Positions 35,993 through 49,032 of a stretch of DNA of 64,000 nucleotides are shown in pieces. A program made the position numbers and the translations under genes. Within the stretch, counting starts at the first letter, position 1, and each line of letters opens with the position of its first letter. The stretch comes from Megalobrama amblycephala (lineage: Eukaryota > Chordata > Actinopteri > Cypriniformes > Xenocyprididae): NCBI RefSeq assembly GCF_018812025.1, contig NC_063052.1, positions 14,463,001 through 14,527,000 on the forward strand, given 5' to 3'. The notes under the pieces were generated by a model that saw nothing but the letters and a program-made list of their open reading frames with translations, did not search any database and was not told the origin of the DNA.

Positions 35993-36927
35993 ATATCTAT
36001 TCAGGAGATAAGCGTATCATCCCACATGATAGCTCCTCAAACATCATCCTCACAGAACAGGTTTGGTAAACCTGGTTAGAGAAGAAGACGCCTGTCCCTT
36101 GGGTAAAACAGCAGCTGTTGTGGATCTCGTCTTTGTGTGCATCACCTGCCTGTCGCATCCCGCAAGGTAATCACGCATTTGCAAGCTGCCAAGCGCGGCT
36201 GTGTTGTGAGTTTGTTAGAGGACTCTGGCTCTTCCCCCGATCCATCACTCCCGCATACGAGCTTGCTGTTGCACCACAACCCAGATGAGGGTCTTTGGGT
36301 GCGTTTCTGTACCACCGTCACCTCCTAAATCCTGAAGCCTGGCACCTGACACTTGGATTCGGCAGACTAATAGGTAAGCCGTCTCTTCATTATGCTGCAA
36401 AGTGAAGCCAATCAGCAGCTACACAGACTCCTTCTCCTTTCATCCCTCTCTCCACCGCGTTCCCTCTCCCGCTGTCTATCTGCACGGCATATTTAACGTG
36501 AACTAAATGCTTGCCTGAACTTAGCTGAACTACAACCCGAGGAGGTGGGCGAAGAGGAGGTGGGCATGTGAAAAAGGAAGGGAGAAAACAGCGAATGTCA
36601 CCTTCCTCAAAGGCCGGTTAATCCGACACGGCGCACAAATTAAATGGCAGATTGTATTCGTTAAGGAACAAAAAGGGGCTCCTGTCTCTTTGATGTGGGC
36701 CAGGCGGTGCTGGACGCTGGAATCCGCAGCCAGGCTTGGTGTCAGATTGGGATCAAACATGGCCACACTCACATCTAAATAGAAATCTGCGATGGAAAAA
36801 GTTCCAGGGAAGGTGACCACACATGAAGAGAAACAAAAGGAAACAGAGGAAAAAAAAAAAAAAAAAAAACGAGCTGAGAGCCAGAAGTTTGGCTTCACAT
36901 GCCTGAAGCAACAGTTTTAGGACTAAT
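35993..36927. other. Low-copy intronic sequence
   Basis: No repeats apart from a 20-A run near 36850. Balanced composition; no coding signal recognised. Confidence 0.3.
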
Positions 36928-37030
36928 TTATAATATAATATAATATAATATAATATAATATAATATAATATAATATAATATAATATAATATAATATAATA
37001 TAATATAATACTATAATATAATATAATAAT
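36928..37030. repeat. (AATAT)n microsatellite
   Basis: About 20 five-bp units with one interruption near 37010; same motif as 7057-7160. Confidence 0.95.
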
Positions 37031-38267
37031 GCTTTTAGGAGTCATAAAATAAAAAAAAATAAAAAAAAATAAAATAAAATAAAATAAAAATCTTTGGTAA
37101 AACATCTACTATAATATATATAAATGTAAATGTAAATAAATGTAAAACTACTTGTTTGTCTGGCAAATGGCACCTGGAGGAAAAGCCTGTTTTGGAAAAA
37201 GTAATTATCTGTACAATTTTATTTGGTACCAATAGTGCAGAGTTCAGCTAAATTCTTATATAATTCTTTGTAAACACAGAGAGGATTCCATCTCTGAAGT
37301 ACGCTATTCACTCCTTGGTGTATAATTATTTTAACAAAAATTTTAATATTTTTCCCAACAAGTAATCCTCACATCTGCTGACTCCTGGCGGTTTAAAAAA
37401 AGTCAAAATAATCAAATAATAAAAAAAAGGGTAAGAAAGGTTAGCCCAACACAAATCACATCAATAACTATTCTAGAGATCCTCATGCAAAACTAGCATT
37501 TTCAGAGCTACAAAGACAGAGGGTTAAGTTTGGAAAGTAGTAAAAAAATCCCACTGGGAGCAAAGTTCAGTACGATCAGCAGGGTTGTGGCTGGAGGCTT
37601 AATTAGGTAATAACAATAGGACTATCTTTAGAGATATTGAAGTTCACTAAGAGGCAACATAAAAGGATAACCGCATGATTAGTCTTCACAGATGAAAAAA
37701 CATATCCGTTTGCTCCAGGGGTTGACCGACGCCAGCACCAAGCACAGCAGGAATATCAATCTGGGGCAATTAACGTGACCCGCAACTGGCAGGAGGTCAA
37801 CTGCAAAAAACAGTGTCGCTTTTGAACACAACCCTAAACAATGATTGTGTGGCAGGGTGCAGCCACAATGCACCGGAGGGGTTAATTGCTGATCGCTGGA
37901 CATGCTAGAGAAGGCGCCAGCAGGCAGATTCTGGGTAGCATGCAGGAGAACACTGGACCAGGAGTAATGAGCTCTGGCATGAGGCGACGCCGGTAACGGG
38001 CCAGCAGGCCGAACACTGCCACAGGGGGAGAACGGCTCTCTATGGGTGTGCTGCAAGACTAGAGGAAGATGGGATTTAGAGTCACTGACTGTTTAAGGGC
38101 AAACCGGGCACTTCAAATAGGGAGGCATGTTGTTTTATAACAATGCTAGACATCAGAAAAAAAAATAGTGAACTGTGAACAGTGAACTTTCACTGTCTTA
38201 ACATGAACGTATTGATGTAAATATATAATAAAATGACAAAAGCACATTACAAAATTACTAAAAATAC
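37031..38267. other. Low-copy intronic sequence
   Basis: A short AAAAT run at 37045-37090, otherwise unassigned. Frames at 37679-38056 (minus) have no recognisable domain. Confidence 0.35.
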
Positions 38268-39010
38268 AAGATGTAATATGAGTATCATGTGTCTCCAGAA
38301 TGTGTCTGTGAAGTTTCAGCTCAAAATACCCCACAGATCATTTATTATAGCTTGTCAAATATTTGGGTGTGAGCAAAAACACGCCGTTTTTGTGTGTGTC
38401 CCTTTAAATGCAAATGAGCTGCTGCTCCCTGCCCCCTTTCCAGAAGAGGGCGGAGCTTTAACAGCTCAACAACAACAAAGCTGGAGAATCTCACGCAGCC
38501 AAAATGACGACGTGTTCAGCCTTACATTGTTCAAACCGGAGTCGACACTGATGGAGAGACTCAGGAAGAAGTTTTAGAATGAAACTGGACGTTTCTGAAT
38601 GGTTAGTGGATAAATTTATGTAGTTGCTGTGGAGTTGATTCAACTCATCCACTAGCATGTGCCGTCATGTTCATCTTTTGTGCAAATCCAGCGTTGAATT
38701 GACCCTCGTTTGTGGCGTAAAATGAACAACACTCTACTACAACAACTCTTCATCTTCTCTAAAGCAGCCCAACATGGCCTCGCCCCCTTTGTTTAGTGTT
38801 CTCGTGGGCGGGGTTTATGTAAATTTTAGGGTTTGTGATGTCACCAACCTGGGAAGACGCTCGTTGTAGTCCCTACCATCCATTTGTTGTAGTTCTTATT
38901 GCATTGAACTTTGAGCGTCATAACGTTGCAGATGTTGTTTATGTTCAAACAGCAACATTACACACTAACTAAAGTTAAAAAAGTGAAATCATAATCAAGG
39001 ACCCCTTTAA
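38268..39010 (-). mobile_element. 0.7-kb repeat family, copy C (inverted)
   Basis: Reverse-oriented copy ending ataatcaaggacccctttaa at 39010. It is collinear with copies A and D throughout, including the GC-rich 'gggcggagctttaacagctc' segment. Non-coding. Confidence 0.87.
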
Positions 39011-41759
39011 ACTAAAATGCAATGGTTTCTATAGCCCATAAACGACAGAAAATGATACATGATACCAAGTTCTTCTCCAAAACAAAAGTTGGCATCCAGA
39101 CCATCTGCATTATTGCTCAATGATTCATCATTGATGGAAAATTACGCTAATCTGAAGTTGAAGGTTTGCCCAATGTAGATCAAATCAACAACTCTTCTGG
39201 AGAGAGTCACTTTTGATCTTTAATAAAATAAAATAAAAATGCATATATATAAAAAATTATTTTTCATTTTCAAATGCACATTCAAAAGTACACATGTAGC
39301 ATAAAATAAACTCAAAACTATGGAGAAAAAACAAACAGTTTATCCCACTCTATCTACTTTTACAAAGTTGTGGTAACTTAGTCACTAAGTGGGAGGATGA
39401 AATTGTAGGCGATGCAGGTCTTTTTTTTCCCCTTAATTAATGCAACCGACTAATAAAATTTAGCCAAAGGCTGTTTCACTGTTACAAGTTCAGATATCTT
39501 CTTTTTTTCTCTCTCTCTCAATTTTTCTCCCACAAAGAGACAGTAGATCAATGTTTACGTCACTAAACAGGCATCCTTTATCAAATATGCAACAAAAACC
39601 AAGAATAGCATGAAAGAAAGAAGTTCCCCAGTGTCTAAAAGCACCTCCCAAGCCAAACCTCTCCGTCTCAGAGCCCTGAAACAGGTCTGTGTGTGAGCTC
39701 TGGGTTCTTCAGGTTCTTTGCCGAGGAACCCCTCCCTGGCTGAGCCGGGTTTCATAATACGATAGATGACTCACACGCCAAGTCATGGTAACTCAAAAAA
39801 TATTGTGACGGACTTCAGATCCCTTCTGAGTCCCATTAAGCCCTAGCAGTCCCAAAAAATGTTCTGATTCAACATTTCCTGAGGGCTAGAGCGAGGCCTC
39901 CACCTCCACCCCGAAGCTTTCACACACTCGCTGACACGCCTAGCCTAATGACTTAACCACCGAGCGTACCACGCCCGGCCCTCTCTCCTGCCAACCCTTT
40001 TCCAGAACCATCCAGGGAAGACGTACAACTCGCAAAACCCATTCCCGTTCCCCTTCCTTTTCTTTTTTTGGGCCAACGCGTTACATCAGACAGTGATGCC
40101 TTTTGGACTGGAGAAGCACAGGAAGGAACGATTCCCAGCAGGGGCCTCTTGTTAAAACGCAGACAAACAAGGAGGCTAGCCAGCGGAAATGATGTCAGAA
40201 AGTTGCGGGGGAGACACTCCTTCCTCTCGCCGTCAGCCGGCGTGGAGATCAAAGACGAACGGGGAGCTTTAACGCACACATAAATATACACAATACGTCG
40301 CCGAGCTGCTGAATCCACACCATCGTGCGACCTTGGGCTTGCAGAAAGACATTTAACCGCAGCCCAATTCTGCTCGAAATGTCAGACAGTGAATACATTA
40401 CACAAAAAAGCCTTTGTAGAACTCTTGTTTTCACTAGCTGTGCATCTTTAAGCAGTCTCCATCTGACACTTTCCTGCTCACCTTTAACAACTGCGCTACT
40501 CATATCACTGTGACACTGAAGACATAATACGTCCTGATTTTTATAGCCTCACAACACATGCTTCTGTGCAGCTGTGTCAGATTCACCATGTCATATGGGA
40601 AACACAAAGACATTGTGTACAGGTCATTGTGTTACGCTCGCTGTAACCAACACGCATTTCATGACATGTCTTCATCTTCTGACACTGATGCGGAAGGGAA
40701 CCGACAGGACTTTTCAACCAGATTTGCATGTTCTGAATGAAATAATTATTGCTTGCAAGGCTGCAAATGAATATTTAAATATACTGAATCATATGCGATG
40801 CGCTTTAACAATGTCATGATACTCAGCGTATGGTAAATATATAAGGACGACAAGACCAATCACAATTCAAGTATGCAAATATTGCGATGATTTCAATGAA
40901 CGCTGAACATTCCATTTTTTTAAATTTTAATCTTAAAGTTTATGGTCAAAAAGTCTAAAAGAGGGCATGAAATTGTATTCGAAGATTAAAGAGAGTCTGC
41001 ACATAAAATAAAGTTCAATATAGGCTTAGGATAAATGTTCTGACCAGAATTTGTGAGTGATATCAATACAGTGCTGTATATGGTAGCGGCATCTCTTAGA
41101 TGAGCTATTTAACTGAAATGAGCCTCCAGACCAGATTAGGTAAAGCACTGCTTCCTCACAAGACCTATCGGTCATAATTTCCATCATTGAGGTGTGCAGT
41201 CAACGCCAGCTGGAATTTGTCACCTGTGAATCCAGAGACTTGTTACCTTGTTGCAACGCCTTATTATATCTTTCCATCAGATTTGAGTATATAGTCCATT
41301 ACCCAAAGCTCAGAGAAGGTATATGTTCCAGTTTGTTGTTTTGTTTGTCTCTTGCAGTTGAGGACCTCCATGGCTCTGTTATTGTGTCTGCAGCTCTCTG
41401 GGTAACTGGCTCAATTACTTTGGCCAGGCTTTTAAGCTGCAGAGGGTCTCTGCACATACTGACTTCATTAAAAGTCAGCTAAAGTCAGGCAAGTAAGGAT
41501 GATCACACACACAAATAAACAACTTAAGCTTAACAACGTTACCACCCAAGCAGGCTGCTCAGTATGATAGGCACAGAGAAGCGATTGATAAGTCTGTACT
41601 GTCATGGACACTGCTCCTCCATCTTAACAGAAACCCTGGCAGATGTTCTCAGGTCAGAGCTCAAAAACAAGGATGACCAGAGTGAGAGAGATTCAGAACG
41701 GGTCAATGCTGTGCAGTCAATACATCTCACATGTGTAAATCATATACTCTTATTAAACT
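39011..41759. other. Low-copy intronic block, candidate regulatory sequence
   Basis: No transposon ends found. The part 39880-40520 is GC-balanced and repeat-free, with short frames on both strands but no domain. No gene is called. Confidence 0.28.
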
Positions 41760-41939
41760 CTTTGTAGTAATTTCTTGTGCAGAAAACACAACCAATCAAA
41801 AATATATATTTTTTTTTTCTCATGTAGATAAAATGTTGCTGAAATATGTATTTTTTAAAATAAATTATTAAATTCAAAAATATAAAAATTATTAAAAAAA
41901 TAAAAAATATGCATTTAATAATACAAAACAACAACAATA

Positions 41940-42011
41940 ATAAGATAATATTATAATAAATTTCTAAATTTTATATAAAGCCTATTTTAAATAAAACATT
42001 CAATTAAAAAA

Positions 42012-42058
<47 letters not shown>

Positions 42059-42880
42059 TTATTAAATATTTGTATAATTCTATTTTAAATAAAATATTAA
42101 ATAAAAATAAAAAAATCTGTTTTTATAAATAATAATAATAATACTTATTATTTTTAAAAATTGATTGTATTATAGATTAGTTTTTATATAATTCTATTTT
42201 AAATAAAATATTAAATTTAAAAATATAAAATAAAATATAAAAATAAAAATATATTTTAAAATTAATAATAATAATTATTATTATTAAAAAAGAATGTATT
42301 ATATTACTGTACGTTATTAGATTTTTACATAATCATATTTTTAATAAAATATTAAATGCAAAAATATAACTAAAATATAAACTAAAAATCTGTTTTTAAA
42401 ATGAATAATTATTATTATAAAAACTAATGTATTGTATTGTTATTAAACATTACATTTTTATATAATTATATTTTAAATAAAATATTAAATGTAAAAATAT
42501 AAAATATAAAAATCTATTTTTAAAATTAATAATAATTATTATTATTAAAAAATAATGTCTTATATTACTATACATTATCATATTTTATATAATCATATTT
42601 TAAATAAAATATTAAATGTAAAAATATAAATAAAATATAAAATAAAAATCTGTTTATAAAATTAATACAAATAATAATAATAATAATTATTATTATTATT
42701 AAAAATTATGTATTTTATTATTATTAACATTATTAGATTTTTATATAATTATATTTTAAAAAAATTAAATATAAAATATATATTTTTTTTAAAATTAATA
42801 ATAATAAAAATTATCATTGTTATTATAATTATCGTTATTATTTTTATTATTATTATTATTATTGTATTTTTTTTTTTTTT
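41940..42880. repeat. AT-rich tandem array, period about 120-140 bp
   Basis: The phrase attttaaataaaatattaaa (or close variants) recurs near 42080, 42197, 42335, 42475, 42598 and 42753, interleaved with (ATT)n runs, including 42010-42056. The array ends in a T-run about 200 bp from the 3' end of the finger-7 exon. Confidence 0.87.
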
Positions 42881-43084
42881 TTTTTTACATTTTAGCAATA
42901 TATGTATGTACGTACAAATTTTTTGCAGTGAGGCCAGTGAAAATATTGGCAGAGCAAGAAAAAAATCTATGGCAGCACAAAAAATAAATGTGGCTTGCAA
43001 TAACTGGAAAGGAAATACATACATTTCTAAGAAGGTAAAAAATAGACATCCAAACCGATTGGACAGACATAAACCATCTCTTAC

Positions 43085-43724
43085 CCGCAAAAGTGACTGA
43101 GACTCTTCCTTGGCACTTTTGCCCTCGGTAGAGGTTGGGTACTGCTGCCCGGCTTTCTCCGCACTGCTCGTTGGCGTCCCCGGCAGGTAGCCTTTAGCAT
43201 CTGCGCTGAGGCTGAAGATCAGTCCCGATGAGTCTCTAATCATGGCCGCTCCCTTCTGCTGCTGCTGGTCTTTTACTCCCGCCGTCACAGCGTTCAGCAG
43301 ACCCAGTGTGGCTTGGGGGAACGGGGCAGGGCTTCCCCTAAGAATCTCTCCTGCACGTTCTTTGGGCACCCACACCAGACTTTGCACGTGTTGCTCCCCT
43401 CCTCGGACACCTCCGCCAGCCGCAGGCCCCAGCGCTTCAAACCAGCCCTTCTCTTTCTCGTCCTGGGCCTCGCTCTTCACGCCCTCTGAGCCGGGAAGCG
43501 GCTCGGCTCGGCTGGCCTCTGGAGGCACCAGGCTATAGAGTTTCAGATCACCTTTGCTCTCCTCTTTGATGCGGAGGGTTGAAGGGGCAGAGCAGCCGTT
43601 CGCGGGAGCAGAGGCCGGATCCGTGGAGTCCTGGCAGTGGGCGGAGTTGAAGTGGTCCAGCAGCGCCGTGGTGTCCGTGGCAGTGAAACTACAATGCCGA
43701 CAACGACAGCAGCCGTGAACTCTC
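43085..43724 (-). CDS. trps1: trps1 coding exon, end of finger 6, finger 7 and linker
   Basis: Third coding exon in the window. The acceptor is tttgcag at 43725 and the donor cgg|gtaaga at 43084. The single leading base completes the Arg codon split with the upstream exon (phase 2), giving FRHYRRVH across the junction and supplying the last His of finger 6. Finger 7 follows directly (Cys658, Cys661, His674, His679). Next comes a low-complexity linker with an IKEESK motif and the conserved GEILRGSP and EESQSLLR blocks. In TRPS1 these precede the GATA-type finger. The frame is open for all 213 complete codons with no indel, unlike the two upstream exons. The next exon should encode the GATA finger; it was not found down to position 1. 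In the unspliced reading the frame continues into the intron to about 42749. Confidence 0.96.
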
Positions 43725-44611
43725 CTGCAAAGAGGACAAGAGATGGTCTCAGAGATCATTTTTATCATTTTTAAAAGATCAGGAAACAGTCGTTTCACCC
43801 ACATCCATGTTATCTGGCCTCTAGAGAGCCATCTAAGAGACAAAAAAACAAAACCACATCCTGATTACGTGTACTTTCTCCTTATCTGACGTCTCTGCCC
43901 CCCTGAGCTTGGTCTGAATCTCTGTAATGTTGTGTAATTACAGTTTAGTCAGCTATTTTCGTCTGCATAATGGCTCTTTGTTCTGTTCCAAATAAAGGAA
44001 ACAAAGAGCTGCTCCGCAAAGCAACACTAAATGAACAGTCTGCAAACCTTTAGGTAAATGAATGCGACGTTCCCTCCAGAAACACCAATGATTTTCTATA
44101 AGCTTGCACTTCCTGTTGGAAATCGACTACTGTCAAAGTGACACCCCACCCAAAAACTATGTTTATTTTATATGCATGAGTAGATGTGCTTGGACAATGG
44201 CCATTCATTGATAGGTTTGGCTTTAAAGGCTAACCACACCGCAATGGAGTATTTACATAGAATGAGAGGTTTTGAAAGCAAAAAAAGTGCTTATTGTTGA
44301 AAGCTCAAGTTGGGGCAAATCATGTTATTAATATCTTTTTTCCAAGATCATCTGTAAATAAAAAAAAAAGCTCTCTTTTGCTGTTCTAACATGCTCATCA
44401 TCAAGTATCAAGGGTTCAAAGGATGCCATTTATGATGTTGCACAAATGAAGACCCTTAACAACAGTTAATTCTGGTCCTTGAATCCGAGCAGCATTTCAA
44501 GAGCGCTGATATATAATCCAGCAGAACTAACGTAGTAGATATGCACAGTTTTGGCTTCGGGAATTATCTTGGAATTAAAAAACTGTCCTGACATATAAGT
44601 TAATTAGTATA

Positions 44612-44998
44612 GAGTGGTGCAGAGATGACGTTAAAACCCAGAAGACTAATTCGCCCGCAAGATTTCCCTATGGGTTTTTCAATTTATGAGTAAAATAAGG
44701 TCTGTGCTAAACATGATGTGATGATACTTGAACGTAAAATTACACACACCTATGCTGAAAATGTGATTTTGAAGCTGTTATTTTTATTTTTTTAAAAATG
44801 TATGCTTCTAATAAGTAACTAGATAAGAACGGTCGTGATGTGAGTATCTACAAAACATTCACATTATGATTACCACAGACTTTATTTTACTCATAAATTG
44901 AAAAACACATCATGCAAACCCATTGGAAAATCTCAAAAGGATCCACTTGCAATTTGCAAATTAGTCTTCCGGGTTTTGACGTCATCTCTGCACCACTC
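44612..44998. mobile_element. Long-TIR MITE, 387 bp
   Basis: The ends gagtggtgcagagatgacgt (left) and the inverse (right) are flanked by TA. The similarity continues inward for over 100 bp, including 'ttcaatttatgagtaaaata', so most of the element is inverted repeat. Confidence 0.9.
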
Positions 44999-45189
44999 TA
45001 TTAACTTCTTGTTTATAAAAACCACTGAATAAAAGGACATAGTGTGCTTGTGTAATACTCCTTAAATATAAAATATGACTCACATATATATTACAAAACA
45101 AAATGCAAATGGCTTTAGAGACAAGGTTGAAACTCTATATTATGTGCATCAATGATAAATATTACATATCATGCCATATTAAAAGTTTT

Positions 45190-45560
45190 TTTTTTTTTTT
45201 TTAAAGAAATTAATATTTTTATTCAGCAAGTACACATTTACTTGATCAAAAGTGATAGAAAACACATTTATGATGTTACAAAATATTTCCGTTTCAAATA
45301 AATTGTTCTTTTGAACTTTCTATTTATCAAAGAACAACTGTGATAATAATCATAAATGTTTCTTTGAGCAGCAAATCATCATATTGGAATGATTTCTGAA
45401 GGATCATGAGACACTGAAGACTGGAGTAATGATGGTGAAAATTCAGCTTTGATCACAGGAATAAATTAGATATTCAAATAGAAAGCAGGTATTTTAAATA
45501 TTACAGTTGCAAAAATTTTTGATCAAATAAATGCAGCTTTGGTGAACCAGATTACATGTG
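45190..45560. repeat. Fragment of the gaaggatcatg MITE family
   Basis: Contains 'gatttctgaaggatcatgag' and 'aattcagctttgatcacagg', as in 3102-3415 and 14681-15616; termini are degraded. Confidence 0.75.
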
Positions 45561-46790
45561 TACTTGTGTATAAAAATCCGGCTAAAAGCATTAAATGTGG
45601 CATTTTTTAATGCTTTTTTTATGCATTTTTTCTAAGCAAAAGCTTTGAATGGTGTTATCATATATGCCCACAAGATCCCAATCCTTCAAAATGAATCTAA
45701 GTGCAAGAATTTCCTTATATTATGAAAAAGACAAATCAGTTTAAAAGCAATAAAATCTGAGATCTGTTACCCAGTAAACAGCCTCTCACAATCTGACTCT
45801 GTGCCGAACTGGGATGGATAAAAAGCAGGAAAAGACTAAAAAGAGCAAAACAGCTAGATGCCATCTCTGCCCCTCTAGGCACCAAACTAGGGACAGAGTG
45901 GAAAAGTGCTTTTCATCATTGCTGTTGCCCGACTTTCCCAGCATGCATTGCGGTAATTTGTTCCTCTTAGGTGCACGGAGGACAGGAGCCGATCAAACAT
46001 TGGTGCATTCCAGCGACCGGTGAAGGAAGAGTACAATCCATTGCATTTACCTCTGATTACAGACAACACAATGTTTACACATTTTAAAAAGCATTATTTT
46101 GCAAAGTCCGAAAAACAACATAACTGCACATTTCTTTTGCTAGGCCAAAATGTTTAAAAGCAACCTCTTAACATTGTTCCAAATTAACAAATTTAAGATC
46201 AAGTTGCACATGTAGAAATAAACAGACATCTGAAGAACTTCATGAAGTTGTATCATGAGGACCAGTTACTATAAGTGACAGACACACAGATAAATTCAGT
46301 TATCATTAATCAGTACCAGACAAAAACTAGCTACTTTAATGTAGCTAAAGTGCCCCCCCCCCCCCCCCAGATTCGACTGTTTTCCAACAAAGCATGGGCT
46401 GCTTCCAAAACAAATCGTATTCTTTGGTCACTGACACGCAGCATAAATATGTTTGTCAAACCCTGTAACCCAGAACTGATTGTTTTCTGGCATGAGTTCT
46501 GGAAACAGTGAAGGTTTTACATTGAGTAGTTGACATGATTTTTCATCCTAACACGAAATGCCTTCATGAACTTAATCATACATGCTTATATGCTACACTG
46601 ACATTTGCTAAAATGTTTTTCTAAATCATCTAAATTACAAAAAAAATAGCAGTAAATGTTTAATAAATACAGCACAACATTTAATTTTATATAAATAAAA
46701 AATATGTTACAGTAAAAACTTTTACATTGTAAAAAAAAAAAAAAAAAAAAAACTCTTATCATTAAACAATCCCTAAAAAAATATCAAGGT
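45561..46790. other. Intronic sequence with C16 homopolymer
   Basis: No gene recognised. A C16 run lies at 46353-46368 and a run of about 20 A ends near 46752. Confidence 0.4.
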
Positions 46791-47010
46791 TTCCTAAAAA
46801 AATATTAAGCAGCACAAATGTTTCCAACATTGATAACAATACAAAATGTTTCTTCCAAAATCATCATATTAGAATGATTTCTGAAGGATCATGTGACACT
46901 GAAGACTGGAGTAATGATGCTGAAAATTCAGATTTGATCACAGAATAAATTACATTTTAAAATGTATTAAAAAATAGAACACGTCTATTTTAAATTGTAA
47001 TAAAAATGTA
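46791..47010. repeat. Fragment of the gaaggatcatg MITE family
   Basis: Shares 'gatttctgaaggatcatgtg' and following sequence with 3102-3415. Confidence 0.75.
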
Positions 47011-47094
47011 TGTTGCTTAATGATTAAATGAAAATGTTTCTGCTTAATATTAATATACCAAAGTAGAATAATACTCTTAAGTTCTAATTACAAC

Positions 47095-47097
<3 letters not shown>

Positions 47098-47180
<83 letters not shown>
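47098..47180. repeat. (AT)n microsatellite
   Basis: About 40 uninterrupted units. Confidence 0.97.
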
Positions 47181-47182
<2 letters not shown>

Positions 47183-48432
47183 GCCTGACTTCTCTAAACA
47201 TCTGTTAACGTCAATCACAAGTACAGTGCATTACTACAGTAATTATGACTGTTTCCTCAAATAAGTTTTAATTAAAACGCTGACAGGTTGTCACATTTTC
47301 TGTGATGTTAAGAAAACACATTAAGGCCATTAACGACATAAAGTGTTAATTCCAGCTGCATCTGTCTGATAATGAGGAGCAGGAAATACTATGAGATTAG
47401 ATGAGTGCATGTTCAAGCAGACATTCAAGAGCTGTCAACGCCACCAAAGACCATGACAAAAAATATTCCTAAATTTAAAGATGCACAACACAAAGAACCG
47501 TTCAAAAAGGCAACCATCAGAGGAATCGTCAGTTGTTATAAAAAATAAATAAATAAAAACGTAACACAACATCAATGTCAAACTGGCTTTTTGGAGAATA
47601 GACCTAGAGATGGCTTTTTCTTGCTGTCTAACTCTAATAATCAGGTAGTAAAAGAGATTTCAATTACTTCATTTGACTGGGTTAGAAAAGGTAGCAACAA
47701 AGAGAATTTGTCTTTCTACCCTCTCAGACTGAAGCAAAGGGGTCAGAATTAATCTGCCCGACCTGCAAGAATCATGTAACCATTCAAAACTGGACAAGCA
47801 TAAGTGATTAAGATGATGTACTGAACAAGATTTAATGCTACCTACCCTCCTACTCTATAATTTCCTCAATGCTTTCAATTTAATTGCAATCACCGGTTAT
47901 AAATGAAATTTTCCAATTTTTTTTTCCCCCTTTTCATTTTGCAAAGCAGAAACAGCATCATCGATTTAGGGGGAAAATACATGAAAACATGAAAAAATGA
48001 ATGAGAACCTATATCGATGTCAATAACGGTACTGAAAGGCAGTAATTTGCGCTTGTGAAAATGAAGGCCTTTAGCTATGCGCCAGCACACCGGCTCAATA
48101 CCTCCATTTTACAGGACACCGAGCGGAGCAAAAGCGCTGCCGACACCATCCCATGATATTACACTGGAGACAGAAAAAAATGGGTAAAGCACAGCCTGCC
48201 GTTCACCAGACTGGATGACAGAAAAACTAGACGGAGAAGAATCATGGTAGGGGTGAAAGAGTGAGTCCGTCGGATAATTCGGTCTCCAAAAGGAAACAAG
48301 GAGCCCTCATTAGGTAGGAAACCGGACAGCTTCAGCCATGGGCCTTATAGGGAACAAGATGCCTTACAATGACATAACTCATTGTCAAAAAAAATTGATT
48401 TCCATAAAATACCCTACAATAAATGAGATAAA
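47181..48432. other. Low-copy intronic sequence
   Basis: Repeat-poor and AT-rich; no gene or paired termini found. Confidence 0.35.
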
Positions 48433-48802
48433 GACTTGAAGTCTGACGTAACGCAGCAGCGCTTCCGGGTCCAAACGCTCGATCTCATACCACAAGAAAA
48501 CAACAAACGGTGCTAATATACACACACAATGTGGTGTAATACTACCAAAAAAATTATAATCATAACCTTTATCTCTATACCAAAATCCCAGATGGCCAGA
48601 CAGTGATTAATCTTTTATAAATCGACCTCTGTGAGCACAGAGACTGTTGTGTAGACTGTAAGTATTTCAAATGTTTAACTTTAAAATGTTAAATGTTTAA
48701 TATGAATAAATAGCGCTCATAAACGGCTGTCGAGATGGCATTCTCAAGTGAAACGAGTCGAGGCTTGGACCCGGAAACGGCGTTCCTTGCGTCACGACTT
48801 AA
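48433..48802. mobile_element. Inverted-repeat element, about 370 bp
   Basis: The left part has cgcttccgggtccaaacgct and the right part, inverted, ggcttggacccggaaacggc, with gacgtaacg / cgtcacgac outside them. The arms are imperfect and the exact ends uncertain. Confidence 0.7.
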
Positions 48803-49032
48803 GCGGATTGTCGCTTGGTAGAAATAAAACAAGAGCTCTTACACACTAGAATTACTCTATGCTACAAATCCATTGATTTCAATGGGAATTATGACTTGAT
48901 TTAAAAATCCATCTCTTTCCACCCTCAAAATGTAACTTGCATATTACAGTAAAACACTCCTAATAGCTGGTTTCACTTTTTGTGTGAATTCATTTTGGGA
49001 TTCACTCATGTAATGCTTAATGATGTTTAAAG

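Larger units (their letters stand above)
1..43084 (-). other. trps1: trps1 intron downstream of the finger-7 exon (incomplete)
   Basis: Everything left of the donor at 43084 is interpreted as one large intron. The GATA-finger exon expected next on the minus strand, with its paired CxxC motifs, was not found in any frame by eye. The exon is small, so a miss is possible. The interval is AT-rich, full of transposon remnants and simple repeats, and has no convincing host coding sequence on either strand. Confidence 0.7.

Noticed and set aside
1..43084. GATA-finger exon of trps1
   Set aside because: Looked for the paired CxxC coding pattern on the minus strand and did not find it. It is expected left of the window, but a translated search would be needed to exclude a small missed exon.
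46340..46380. C16 run followed by AG, like a strong splice acceptor on the plus strand
   Set aside because: No coding frame follows and the host gene is on the other strand; a simple homopolymer.
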